Source of the DNA: a virus
DNA length: 38,928 nt
Virus record (IMG/VR): IMGVR_UViG_3300030331_001891
Span: 1 to 38,928 of that record
Reading direction: 5' to 3' (one strand)
The notes beneath the pieces are model-generated. The model was not told where the DNA came from. It saw nothing but the letters and a program-made list of their open reading frames with translations, and searched no databases. Within the stretch, counting starts at the first letter, position 1. The number at the start of each line of letters is the position of its first letter. Below, piece after piece: positions 1 through 6,235 of this stretch. The position numbers were made by a program, and so were the translations under genes.

Positions 1-83
1 TAGACGGAGAAACTTGTGAAATTATTGTTATGTTTACAATATGTTTCGGAACAATGTATGCGGCAATGCTACCATTATTGTAG
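1..83 (+). CDS. Partial small membrane protein, C-terminal end only
   Basis: An open frame enters from the left edge (codons in phase from base 3) and stops at TAG 81-83. The visible end is about 26 residues, DGETCEII followed by a hydrophobic run rich in Met, Phe and Leu. This looks like a C-terminal transmembrane segment. An internal ATG lies at 30. Its position just before the endolysin makes a lysis-related membrane peptide possible, but that is inference from location only. The fragment is too short to assign to a family, and it could be chance coding. Confidence 0.45.
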   Translation, partial: DGETCEIIVMFTICFGTMYAAMLPLL

Positions 84-97
84 CAACAAGAAAACTA

Positions 98-119
98 GAG
101 CCACCTCTCGGGGTGGCTC
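98..119 (+). terminator. Hairpin between the upstream gene and the endolysin
   Basis: A perfect 8-bp inverted repeat (GAGCCACC at 98-105, GGTGGCTC at 112-119) encloses a six-base loop. It is GC-rich against an AT-rich background and sits between the stop at 83 and the ribosome binding site at 127. No T-tract follows, so it may be a weak terminator, an mRNA processing or stability element, or an attenuator ahead of the endolysin. Confidence 0.5.
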
Positions 120-135
120 ACCTTACAGGAGACAC

Positions 136-561
136 ATGAAAATAGGAAACAAAGGTTTAGAAATGATAAAGCATTTTGAAGGACTGGAACTCGAAGCCTA
201 CCAATGCGCAGCAGGCGTTTGGACAATAGGCTACGGACACACCAAAGATGTAGTAGAAGGCGATATCATAACAGAAGAACAAGCAGACGAAATGTTAGTA
301 GAGGAACTAAAAGAGTATGAAAACTATGTAAATACACTAGTAACATGCGACTTAAATCAAAATCAATTCGATGCGTTAGTATCTTGGGTTTACAACTTAG
401 GCCCAGCTAACCTACAAGCCTCAACACTATTAAAGGTGTTAAATGCAGGTGATTATGCAGGTGTCCCTGCGCAAATTATGAGATGGAATAAGGCAGGAGG
501 TAAAGTTTTAGAAGGACTTACTAGGCGTAGACAAGCAGAGGCTGACTTATTTGATAATTAA
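136..561 (+). CDS. Endolysin, GH24 (T4/lambdoid-type) lysozyme
   Basis: A 141-residue muramidase predicted to cut the MurNAc-GlcNAc bond of peptidoglycan at host lysis. The start at ATG 136 is chosen because AGGAGA (127-132) lies just upstream. The open frame extends to GTG 16 but would then run through the hairpin at 98-119. The GH24 signature is clear: Glu15 in HFEGLEL, then Cys24 and Thr30 in the stretch ending TIGYGHT (residues 30-36). Spacing is E-8aa-C-5aa-T, the variant in which Cys replaces the Asp of T4 lysozyme. No signal peptide or SAR segment is visible, so export would need a holin. Length is normal for single-domain phage lysozymes. Confidence 0.93.
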   Translation: MKIGNKGLEMIKHFEGLELEAYQCAAGVWTIGYGHTKDVVEGDIITEEQADEMLVEELKEYENYVNTLVTCDLNQNQFDALVSWVYNLGPANLQASTLLKVLNAGDYAGVPAQIMRWNKAGGKVLEGLTRRRQAEADLFDN

Positions 562-712
562 ATTTGAAGGTAAAGAATACCATATTGGTCAAGAAATGTG
601 GGACGCCATAAACAAAGAGGCGGACAAAAGAGGAATGACCCTAGATGAGTATATAACTGAAGCCTTTACATTATTAAAGGAAAAAGATGGAAAACACAAA
701 CAACGAGTATAA
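551..712 (+). CDS. Small hypothetical protein, possibly ribbon-helix-helix-like
   Basis: A 53-codon frame overlaps the end of the endolysin and the start of the next gene. TTG at 551 gives 53 residues; an in-frame ATG at 596 would give only 38. The C-terminal half (MWDAINKEADKRG, then DEYITEAFTLLKEK) predicts two helices with the spacing seen in small ribbon-helix-helix proteins. That is a resemblance only, and no function is claimed. It fills what would otherwise be a non-coding gap in a tightly packed region, which supports it being real. Confidence 0.5.
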   Translation: MIIKFEGKEYHIGQEMWDAINKEADKRGMTLDEYITEAFTLLKEKDGKHKQRV

Positions 713-899
713 AATCTACTCCACATACATAGAGGGAGATAGAGTTGCTCATGTAGTAAAAGATAGACAAAACGGATATTGGGGAGTTCACATGAAAAAT
801 GGAGACAAGCCAGGGCTAACAGAATATTATCCAACACATAGTGAATCATGGGCAGAAGACTGCGCAGAAAACTTTGTGTTAGGAATTAAAAAAGTATGA
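687..899 (+). CDS. Hypothetical protein, 70 aa
   Basis: Starts at ATG 687 behind a purine-rich AAGGAAAAAG ribosome binding site and ends in an ATGA overlap with the next gene at 896. The protein (MENTNNEYKIYSTY..., ending IKKV) is mixed-charge, with alternating hydrophobic residues in the first half that suggest a small beta domain. No catalytic motif or membrane segment is visible. I do not recognise a family. The reverse-strand frame over this region is a shadow. Confidence 0.7.
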   Translation: MENTNNEYKIYSTYIEGDRVAHVVKDRQNGYWGVHMKNGDKPGLTEYYPTHSESWAEDCAENFVLGIKKV

Positions 900-1186
900 C
901 AAATAGTAAAAGATGGGAGAAAAATTCTGATGAGTGGGTTCAAACAATGCACAAGAGTAGAGAAATGAAAGAAAGAAGAAAAGAATTACAAGGTCAGCAG
1001 GGATATAAAGTAGAACTTATATTTACAGTTCCTTTATCAGCTGAAGACCCGTTTGACTGGATAAGTGAAGCCGTAACTCAAGGGCAGTTCAAAAGTCAGA
1101 CAAATGCGATTCACGCAACATCAGTAGAGCCTATTGATATTGATAGTGATGAATATAGGTGGTTGCGTAACGCAAGCACAAGCTAA
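896..1186 (+). CDS. Hypothetical protein, 96 aa
   Basis: ATG at 896 overlaps the previous stop. The N-terminal third is highly charged (KSREMKERRKELQ) and probably helical. It is followed by a short hydrophobic strand (VELIFTVPLSAED) and an acidic segment. No recognised motif. A spacer with an AAAGAGGA ribosome binding site separates it from the next gene at 1211. It is probably co-transcribed with the endolysin. Confidence 0.7.
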   Translation: MTNSKRWEKNSDEWVQTMHKSREMKERRKELQGQQGYKVELIFTVPLSAEDPFDWISEAVTQGQFKSQTNAIHATSVEPIDIDSDEYRWLRNASTS

Positions 1187-1210
1187 GGAAACTTAGAAAG
1201 AGGACATAAA

Positions 1211-1588
1211 ATGTCAAATAACCAAGAAAGATTTTCTGGAGATATGAGCCGTAATGAAGTTGAGATAGACCTTAACAAGTTTATGGCCATGGTTGCAGAG
1301 ATTGGAGAGTTAAAACAAACCATAATGGAAATGGAAAATGAGAGAGAGCCTGAAAATCCTTATCAAAGATGGATATGGCTATCAAACATGGTTGACTCTT
1401 GGAGAATATTCCCGAGAGCTTTCTTAACTGTGTATATTTTCTTACTCTATTATGCTACAATGTGGTTTATGGATTTACCAGACCCAACATTAGAACAGTC
1501 TGGTCTAATATCAGTTATAGTTGGAGCAGGCGCAGCTTGGTTCGGTTTATATGCTGGAACGGCTAAAGACAAAATAAATAGTAAATAA
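1211..1588 (+). CDS. Two-pass membrane protein, holin candidate
   Basis: A 125-residue protein with a soluble acidic N-terminal part (about residues 1-60, helical, with EIGELKQTIMEMENE suggesting coiled coil). Two hydrophobic segments follow: about residues 74-92 (FLTVYIFLLYYATMWFM) and about 99-117 (GLISVIVGAGAAWFGLYAG). The C-terminus is short and basic. Two-TM proteins with a charged tail near the endolysin are typical holin candidates, but holins have no diagnostic motif, so this rests on topology and context. The Gly/Ala-rich second segment suits tight helix packing. AAAGAGGA precedes ATG 1211. Confidence 0.6.
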   Translation: MSNNQERFSGDMSRNEVEIDLNKFMAMVAEIGELKQTIMEMENEREPENPYQRWIWLSNMVDSWRIFPRAFLTVYIFLLYYATMWFMDLPDPTLEQSGLISVIVGAGAAWFGLYAGTAKDKINSK

Positions 1589-1762
1589 ATGAAATCAAAA
1601 AAGGTATTACAAGTTGTAAACCTTTCACCTAGCGAGAGTATAGTGGAAAAAGTAGTAGAAGTTCACCCAATGAAACAAATAACAATTATGTCAGTAGTGC
1701 AAGTATGTATGCTTGGATTTATGGCTATTTCTATGCTACTTATTGGCTATTTCTTTTCGTAA
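1589..1762 (+). CDS. Small single-pass membrane protein, 57 aa
   Basis: A 58-codon frame begins at ATG 1589, directly after the previous stop. Residues 1-35 are soluble with alternating charges (ESIVEKVVEVHP). The C-terminus is one hydrophobic helix ending GYFFS. It could be an antiholin, a spanin-like peptide or an unrelated membrane peptide; no lipobox or Cys motif is seen. Position between the holin candidate and glutaredoxin and the lack of gaps support it being a gene. Confidence 0.6.
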   Translation: MKSKKVLQVVNLSPSESIVEKVVEVHPMKQITIMSVVQVCMLGFMAISMLLIGYFFS

Positions 1763-1776
1763 ATTATGGAGATAAA

Positions 1777-2025
1777 ATGGTAGAAACACCTACAGAAGAT
1801 GGTGGCCCATGGTCAGTAGTAATATATGGTAAAGAACAATGCCCTTACTGCGATATGGCAAAAAAGTTAGCACAACAAAGAGGATATAATTATACCTACA
1901 AACAACTAGGACTAGATTATGACTTACAAGAAATGCTACAGCAAGCACCAAATGCAAGAACTTTTCCACAAATAATTGTCAATGGAAAGTCTATTGGAGG
2001 ATATACTGAATTTTCAGAACTATGA
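1777..2025 (+). CDS. grx: Glutaredoxin
   Basis: An 82-residue glutaredoxin that would reduce ribonucleotide reductase and other disulfides using glutathione. The start is ATG 1777 because GGAGA (1768-1772) precedes it; the open frame reaches back to 1705 but overlaps the preceding small gene. Active site CPYC lies after a beta strand (WSVVIYGKEQ). The cis-Pro loop TFPQIIV and the C-terminal GGYTEF (GG pair for glutathione binding) are present. Phage glutaredoxins commonly support virus-encoded NrdA/NrdB, which are at 25281-28006. The stop overlaps the next ATG. Confidence 0.9.
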   Translation: MVETPTEDGGPWSVVIYGKEQCPYCDMAKKLAQQRGYNYTYKQLGLDYDLQEMLQQAPNARTFPQIIVNGKSIGGYTEFSEL

Positions 2026-2564
2026 TAGAAGTATTTGACAATGTATTAATGGAAGACGCTAGAGAAGGGCTATATATGTTCTCTACTACTACAGATTATC
2101 AGATAGGTTGGGGAGATGTGTCTACTTTTGAAACTAGACAATATCCCTGCCTACACCATACTCTAACTAAAAAAGAGTGGCAAAACTCAAAATTTATGGA
2201 GAGTATTTGTAGTGGTGGTCTTATACAGTCTTTAGATAGATTAGTATTTGATTCTGCTACAATTAATTTATCTTTTCCTTCTTCTATTCAGTTCCCACAT
2301 ACGCACGGAGATTGTAAAGTATTAGTATACTATATAAACCCTGACTGGAGAAACGAATACTATGGAGAAACTATTTTTTATGATGAAACAATGACTGAGG
2401 CAGAACAAACAGTCTTATACAAACCAAATAGAGCAATTCTTTTTGATGGAAATACTCCACATTCTATAAGACCATCATCACATATAGCACCCCAATACAG
2501 ATTCACTCTCGGAATCTTTTTCAAACAACCCAACTTTATACAAGAAGCAAAAAATAATACTTGA
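2022..2564 (+). CDS. 2OG-Fe(II) oxygenase, first of three
   Basis: A 180-residue protein with the double-stranded beta-helix signature of 2-oxoglutarate/Fe(II) dioxygenases. His95-x-Asp97 lies in HTHGD, a YYINPDW strand and a G-E-T segment follow, the distal His147 is in TPHSIRPS and Arg160 is the likely 2-oxoglutarate ligand in YRFTLGIFF. These domains are frequent in marine phages. Substrates can be protein side chains or nucleic acid bases; none can be inferred here. Translation is coupled to glutaredoxin by ATGA. Its stop codon lies inside the -35 hexamer of the promoter at 2561. Confidence 0.8.
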   Translation: MIEVFDNVLMEDAREGLYMFSTTTDYQIGWGDVSTFETRQYPCLHHTLTKKEWQNSKFMESICSGGLIQSLDRLVFDSATINLSFPSSIQFPHTHGDCKVLVYYINPDWRNEYYGETIFYDETMTEAEQTVLYKPNRAILFDGNTPHSIRPSSHIAPQYRFTLGIFFKQPNFIQEAKNNT

Positions 2565-2589
2565 CATCGCTGTCAAAATTTTGTATAAT
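2561..2589 (+). promoter_or_regulatory. Sigma70-type promoter P1
   Basis: TTGACA (2561-2566), 17-nt spacer, TATAAT (2584-2589): a full consensus match. Seven bases past the -10 is 2596, exactly the A of the next ATG, so the transcript is predicted to be leaderless. The -35 element is also the left arm of a palindrome (TTGACA-TCGC-TGTCAA, 2561-2576), which could be an operator or chance. The TGA of the upstream gene lies within TTGACA. Confidence 0.85.
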
Positions 2590-2595
2590 ATAATT

Positions 2596-3192
2596 ATGAA
2601 TTTATTTTACCTAGACGAAGATTTAGACAAGTGTGCCGAGTACCATGTGGATAAGCACATTGTAAAAATGCCACTAGAAGTTGCTCAAATATTATGCACT
2701 AGCATATGGGTTGACAAGTTCTTAGGATTTGTACCTCGCGCACTTAATAAAGAAGAAAGAGATATACTCAATGAAGAAAAAGCAAAGATAAAACATCTAC
2801 CCCCAGCAGAAAGACCAATCACACCATATTTACCTATGATGTATAACCACCCTTGCACTATCTGGGCAAGGTCATCATTAGACAATCACGAGTGGACACA
2901 CTGCTACGGCAATGCTTTGAATGATGAGTATAGATACAGATATGGAAAAGAACATAAATCCATACACGAAGTAGTAAATAACTTACCAGAACCAGTGCAT
3001 ATGCAAAGACTCGGATTTACAGAATTCGGATTAGCAATGCCCGATGAACTAAAAGATTATAGTAATCCTATACAATCGTATCGTGATTACTACCATCTTG
3101 ATAAAGCAACATTTGCCAGTTGGAAATTTAGAGAAAAACCACACTGGTGGAATGAAGACTATGCAGACTATGAACAAAGGATAACAAGATGA
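2596..3192 (+). CDS. Conserved phage protein (MNxFYLD...DKHIVKM family), function unknown
   Basis: A 198-residue protein beginning MNLFYLDEDLDKCAEYH and continuing DKHIVKMPLEVAQ. It then has NHPCTIWAR, an EYRYRYGKEHKS segment, IQSYRDYYHLDK and a Trp-rich end. This pattern recurs in hypothetical proteins of marine and cyanobacterial phages as I recall them. The conserved His, Cys, Asp and Lys residues suggest a metal-binding or catalytic role, but I know of no established function. ATG 2596 is preferred over TTG 2581, which lies inside the promoter spacer. It is first in the P1 block and overlaps the cytochrome gene by ATGA. Confidence 0.8.
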   Translation: MNLFYLDEDLDKCAEYHVDKHIVKMPLEVAQILCTSIWVDKFLGFVPRALNKEERDILNEEKAKIKHLPPAERPITPYLPMMYNHPCTIWARSSLDNHEWTHCYGNALNDEYRYRYGKEHKSIHEVVNNLPEPVHMQRLGFTEFGLAMPDELKDYSNPIQSYRDYYHLDKATFASWKFREKPHWWNEDYADYEQRITR

Positions 3193-3629
3193 AAGGGTTA
3201 GCATTTTCAACAGTACCAATACTAGCAGGATTTTTCTACTTAGTAATATATCCTGATTTAGAGTATTCTGGAGCTGGTGGAGGTCACTCTTGCTACGGAG
3301 AGTGTTATAAAGAATATGTAAGAATAAACGGCACTCCTGCAGAAATAGAAGCAAGAAAACAAGAATTAGCAAATGCAGATAAGTTTAGTAGCATTAGAAG
3401 TCTTTGGGCAGGTTGTGCTGCATGCCATGGGCCAGATGGTCAAGGTATGGGAGTATTCCCAGCGTTAGCAGGGAAAGATAAAGAATACATAGTAGATAGA
3501 TTATACGCATATAAAAATAGAGACCAGATAGGAAGTATGAGTTCTACAATGTGGGCACAAGCAGGAATGTTATCAGATGATGAGATAGATACCATAGGTG
3601 AGTTTGTAAAAGCAGGTTTACCTAAGTGA
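3189..3629 (+). CDS. Membrane-anchored class I cytochrome c
   Basis: A 146-residue protein. Residues 4-21 form an uncleaved-looking signal anchor (LAFSTVPILAGFFYLVIY), which would place the rest in the periplasm. The haem site is C76-A-A-C79-H80 followed by GPDGQG, as in c-type cytochromes of the c4/c553 kind. Then come FPALAGK, a helix with VDRLYAYKN and a segment with Met121 (likely sixth ligand) before LSDDEIDTIGEF. A second Cys pair, C35-x3-C39, sits between the anchor and the haem domain; it is not a haem site and its role is unknown. As a phage gene it is a candidate auxiliary metabolic gene acting in electron transfer, and would depend on the host haem-attachment system. Confidence 0.88.
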   Translation: MKGLAFSTVPILAGFFYLVIYPDLEYSGAGGGHSCYGECYKEYVRINGTPAEIEARKQELANADKFSSIRSLWAGCAACHGPDGQGMGVFPALAGKDKEYIVDRLYAYKNRDQIGSMSSTMWAQAGMLSDDEIDTIGEFVKAGLPK

Positions 3630-3700
3630 GGATTTTTATAAGAGTAGCATTAGCAATACTTTGCTCTCTAACAATGTTAATGATGATGTGGCCCAAATGA
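3626..3700 (+). CDS. Putative 24-aa hydrophobic peptide
   Basis: GTG at 3626 overlaps the cytochrome stop (GTGA), and the stop TGA (3698-3700) overlaps the next ATG (3697). The 24 residues are MRIF, then a hydrophobic stretch rich in Leu and Met, ending MWPK. This would be a one-helix membrane peptide. Overlap at both ends is the translational-coupling pattern used throughout this genome. It may instead be only a re-initiation bridge. Confidence 0.4.
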   Translation: MRIFIRVALAILCSLTMLMMMWPK

Positions 3701-3882
3701 AGTTATTAGAAGAAAGCTATGGTGATGTAAGGATTTTTTCAGAAAGACCATACGGATATAAAAGATATATAGTGTTATGGTCTGATGGAACAGAACAAAT
3801 ATATTCAGGAATATGGTATAGAAGAAAACAAGTAATAAGAAGAGTGGAGAAAGAAATTGACAGACGAACAAAGAAAATTTAA
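3697..3882 (+). CDS. Hypothetical protein, 61 aa
   Basis: ATG 3697 (MKLLEESYGDVRIF) is preferred over the upstream in-frame TTG 3661 because it makes an ATGA overlap. The protein has aromatic beta-like segments (YKRYIVLWSDGTEQIYSG) and a strongly basic C-terminal helix (RRKQVIRRVEKEIDRRTKK). The basic tail would suit nucleic-acid binding, but that is inference. It overlaps the start of the MazG-like gene. Confidence 0.65.
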   Translation: MKLLEESYGDVRIFSERPYGYKRYIVLWSDGTEQIYSGIWYRRKQVIRRVEKEIDRRTKKI

Positions 3883-4270
3883 TGATTATGCAAACTTCGT
3901 AATCAGCACAACATCACAAGAAAGTTTAAATACTCTTAGACTAGCAGAAAAATTAGTAAGACTAGGAAGAGAAACAAATACTGAGTGGTCGCAACTGCTC
4001 ACAGCATCAATCGGTATGCAAGCCGAATCAGGAGAGTTCTCGGAAGTAATCAAAAAGATTATATTTCAAGGAAAACCTTATAATGAAGATGAAAGATATC
4101 ATCTTAAAAGGGAACTAGGAGATGTCTTATGGTATTGGATTCAAGGCTGCACAGCTTTGGGTTATACACCACAAGAAGTTATGGAAGAAAACATAAGAAA
4201 ACTAGAATCTAGATACCCAAATGGATTTGAGGTAGCTCGTTCTGAAGTGAGAGCTGATGGCGATATTTAG
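3857..4270 (+). CDS. mazG: MazG-like nucleotide pyrophosphohydrolase
   Basis: A 137-residue all-alpha NTP pyrophosphatase-type protein. The metal-binding pattern is present: E-S-G-E in QAESGEFSEVIKK, then E-L-G-D in RELGDVLWYW. MazG-family enzymes hydrolyse (d)NTPs to monophosphates. Phage versions are widespread in marine viruses and have been proposed to act on host nucleotide pools or alarmones; the substrate here is unknown. TTG 3857 is the start: no earlier ATG exists in frame, and GGAG sits upstream. The next gene overlaps by 14 nt. Confidence 0.85.
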   Translation: MTDEQRKFNDYANFVISTTSQESLNTLRLAEKLVRLGRETNTEWSQLLTASIGMQAESGEFSEVIKKIIFQGKPYNEDERYHLKRELGDVLWYWIQGCTALGYTPQEVMEENIRKLESRYPNGFEVARSEVRADGDI

Positions 4271-4544
4271 TAGAAAAACTAAAATAGAGTATAAATTCAA
4301 TGAAGATAAAGTAATGAGGCAGTTACAGGCTTACATTGACCAGACATACGATAAACATTACAGTAAAGACAAGATACAAGCAACAGAATTTATTATAGAT
4401 TCAGGTCATGGAGAAGGTTTTTGTCTTGGTAATATTATGAAGTATGCAAAAAGATACGGAAAAAAATACGGCAAAAATGAATTAGATTTATTAAAAATCA
4501 TTCATTATGCAATTATATTATTAGGCACAGATGAGACAGACTAG
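4257..4544 (+). CDS. DUF3310-type protein (T7 gp1.7-related fold)
   Basis: A 95-residue protein with the pattern IQATEFI, GFCLGNIMKYAKRYGKK and DLLKIIHYAIILL, characteristic of the DUF3310 family found in many phages. T7 gp1.7, described as a nucleotide kinase, has a related domain. A role in nucleotide metabolism would fit its place beside the MazG-like gene, but that is inference. ATG 4257 lies inside the previous gene and the C-terminus overlaps the next start. Confidence 0.75.
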   Translation: MAIFSRKTKIEYKFNEDKVMRQLQAYIDQTYDKHYSKDKIQATEFIIDSGHGEGFCLGNIMKYAKRYGKKYGKNELDLLKIIHYAIILLGTDETD

Positions 4545-5214
4545 AAAACGAGAACATGAAAAACTAGATGAAGCTAATCTTAACAGAGTGATTGAACTAT
4601 TGGAAGGCGAGAAGCCGATAACAAAGAAAGTTGCCTGTGAGATGCTCAATATTAGTTATAATACTACAAGATTAGGAAGTATCATAGCTGAGCATAAGGA
4701 TATAATAGAGTATAGAGCTACTCGTAAAGCTCAGAACAGAGGTAAAAAGGCCACAGACCTAGAGAAAAGAGACGCAATAGAAAGATATTTAGATGGACAA
4801 ACAGTCTCAGAAATCGCAAAAGGGTTATTTAGGTCTACTACCTTTGTTCGCAACTTAATTGATAGCATTGGCGTTCCTCAAAAGTTGCCAAAAACAGAGT
4901 TATCAGTTTATAGACATAGAACTCCAATGCTTCCTGAAAGATGTGTAGCAGAAGAGTTTAACATTGGTGAAAGAGTATGGGCCGCCAAGTATAACACCAT
5001 AGCTATCATCAAGAAGCATTGTACAGCACATGCTACAAATTATAAAGAAATATATGACTCAAATATGTATCAAATATTTGTTATTACTATGACAGACTTT
5101 GACACAAAATATTTTGGGTATCAAAAGATTGGCGGATTTTGGTCTCACGCACTTGCTTATGATTTAGGTAGTTTAAGACATTTAAAAGAATACGGAATAG
5201 ACATCTATAAATAA
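4531..5214 (+). CDS. Helix-turn-helix DNA-binding protein
   Basis: A 227-residue protein with at least two helix-turn-helix-like segments: about residues 31-52 (TKKVACEMLNISYNTTRLG) and about 90-112 (VSEIAKGLFRSTTFVRNLID). A basic stretch (RKAQNRGKK) lies between them. The C-terminal half is aromatic and beta-rich (YQIFVITMTDFDTKYFGYQ) and unrecognised. Probably a phage transcriptional regulator or DNA-structure protein; the target is unknown. It starts within the previous gene and is followed by an AAGGAGA site for the next one. Confidence 0.65.
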   Translation: MRQTRKREHEKLDEANLNRVIELLEGEKPITKKVACEMLNISYNTTRLGSIIAEHKDIIEYRATRKAQNRGKKATDLEKRDAIERYLDGQTVSEIAKGLFRSTTFVRNLIDSIGVPQKLPKTELSVYRHRTPMLPERCVAEEFNIGERVWAAKYNTIAIIKKHCTAHATNYKEIYDSNMYQIFVITMTDFDTKYFGYQKIGGFWSHALAYDLGSLRHLKEYGIDIYK

Positions 5215-5224
5215 GGAGAAAGCG

Positions 5225-5482
5225 ATGGACGTACTACAAGTAGTTGGTGCGTTTTGGCTGTCAACATGGTTGATGATTATGTTTAGAACATTTAGTATAA
5301 TCAATAGATTAGTTGATACTTATGAAATAGCACTAGTACAAAAATACAAGGGTTTACATCTTATTATATTAAGTATATTTTTCTTATTTACGGCACCTGC
5401 GTTATGGCAGATTGTTTTGTCAGACATAAAGAGAAAAGCATTTATAGTATCATATGTAAACGCATTAAGGAATAAAACATGA
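5225..5482 (+). CDS. Two-pass membrane protein, 85 aa
   Basis: ATG 5225 follows an AAGGAGA ribosome binding site. Hydrophobic segments lie at about residues 5-24 (QVVGAFWLSTWLMIMFRTF) and 46-65 (LIILSIFFLFTAPALW). A short charged loop separates them and the C-terminus is basic. Function is not recognisable; small two-helix membrane proteins occur repeatedly in this window. It overlaps the next gene by ATGA. Confidence 0.65.
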   Translation: MDVLQVVGAFWLSTWLMIMFRTFSIINRLVDTYEIALVQKYKGLHLIILSIFFLFTAPALWQIVLSDIKRKAFIVSYVNALRNKT

Positions 5483-5676
5483 ATTATTTATTAGAAGCAT
5501 TATGCAAAAAACTAGAGGGAGAAATAGCTGTAGCACACGCTAATATTAAAACCTATGAGAGAACTTCAGTAGGAATTGGAGAACACCCTGAGCTAGTACA
5601 AGCGATCGAAACGCAAGTAGAGATTATAGCACACGCAGAAGATAAACTAAATGTAATTAAAAACCATTTTGGTTAG
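5479..5676 (+). CDS. Hypothetical coiled-coil protein, 65 aa
   Basis: Starts in an ATGA overlap. It is almost entirely helical, with heptad-like spacing (LLEALCKKLEGEIAVAHANI and IETQVEIIAHAEDKLNVI). No catalytic motif. Likely a small oligomeric protein of unknown role. It is the last gene before promoter P2. Confidence 0.65.
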   Translation: MNYLLEALCKKLEGEIAVAHANIKTYERTSVGIGEHPELVQAIETQVEIIAHAEDKLNVIKNHFG

Positions 5677-5694
5677 GATAACTAAAAATAGTTC

Positions 5695-5723
5695 TTGACT
5701 CGGCACTTATAATATTGTATAAT
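5695..5723 (+). promoter_or_regulatory. Sigma70-type promoter P2
   Basis: TTGACT (5695-5700), 17-nt spacer, TATAAT (5718-5723). The A of the next ATG (5731) is eight bases past the -10 and the preceding base is T, so the mRNA is predicted to begin at or next to the start codon. An alternative internal start at 5821 with a strong ribosome binding site would make this a 90-nt leader instead. Confidence 0.82.
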
Positions 5724-5730
5724 ATTTATT

Positions 5731-6177
5731 ATGAGTGATAGATTTTACCAACAAATGAGAGAACAAACAGGGTGGTGCCCAGGCATGCCCGAATCTCTCA
5801 AACATAAAAGGAGAAGACGCATGGCATGGACAGATGAATCCAAAGCACAAGCAGTTGAAATGTATACAGACGCAGAACCAACTCCAGAAACAAGTATGGA
5901 GATTGTTAAGGATATTGCTGAAGAGTTAGGAGAAAGCCCTAACGGAGTCAGAATGATTCTTACTAAAGCTGGCGTATATGTTAAGAAATCCCCTGCAACA
6001 GGCTCTAGCAAATCATCAACAAGTGGTGGCACTAGAGTAAGTAAAGCTGACGCAGCAGCAGCATTGACAGCTGCAATCAGTGATGCAGGTCAAGAAATTG
6101 ATGAAGATATTATTAGTAAACTTACTGGTAAAGCTTCAGTATATTTCACAGGGATTATCAACGCAATCAATGACTAA
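5731..6177 (+). CDS. Predicted DNA-binding regulator, HTH type
   Basis: A 148-residue protein with a basic segment (KHKRRRR) and then WTDESKAQAVEMY, leading into a helical domain ending DIAEELGESPNGVRMILTK, an HTH-like unit. A Ser/Thr-rich linker (about residues 89-103) separates a C-terminal Ala-rich helical domain. The first domain resembles the repeats of the protein at 9855-10580. Start choice: ATG 5731 is at the predicted transcription start (leaderless), and residues 1-29 look like ordinary protein. ATG 5821 has AAGGAG (5808-5813) at ideal distance, so two forms may be made. A transcriptional role is inference. Confidence 0.65.
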   Translation: MSDRFYQQMREQTGWCPGMPESLKHKRRRRMAWTDESKAQAVEMYTDAEPTPETSMEIVKDIAEELGESPNGVRMILTKAGVYVKKSPATGSSKSSTSGGTRVSKADAAAALTAAISDAGQEIDEDIISKLTGKASVYFTGIINAIND

Positions 6178-6235
6178 TTAATACTACCCAATTACTAGGA
6201 AGAAAGAGTTTTCTTAATAGTAATTGGAGTATTAA
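6178..6235 (+). promoter_or_regulatory. Long intergenic hairpin covering the ribosome binding site
   Basis: The whole 58-nt gap between the TAA at 6175 and the ATG at 6236 folds on itself. 6178-6185 pairs with 6228-6235 (8 bp), 6188-6189 with 6226-6227 (2 bp after a two-base bulge), 6190-6197 with 6218-6225 (8 bp) and 6200-6205 with 6210-6215 (6 bp), with a GAGT loop. The only ribosome binding site for the next gene, GGAG at 6226-6229, is in the right arm. A translational switch or processing signal is likely. It is not a classical terminator, as no T-tract follows. Confidence 0.75.

Noticed and set aside
16-135. Upstream extension of the endolysin from GTG 16
   Set aside because: It crosses a hairpin and overlaps another frame; AGGAGA sits correctly before ATG 136 and the fold begins there.
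2581-2595. TTG 2581 as start of the 198-aa conserved protein
   Set aside because: It would place the coding start inside the P1 spacer and -10; MNLFYLD at 2596 is the family-typical start.
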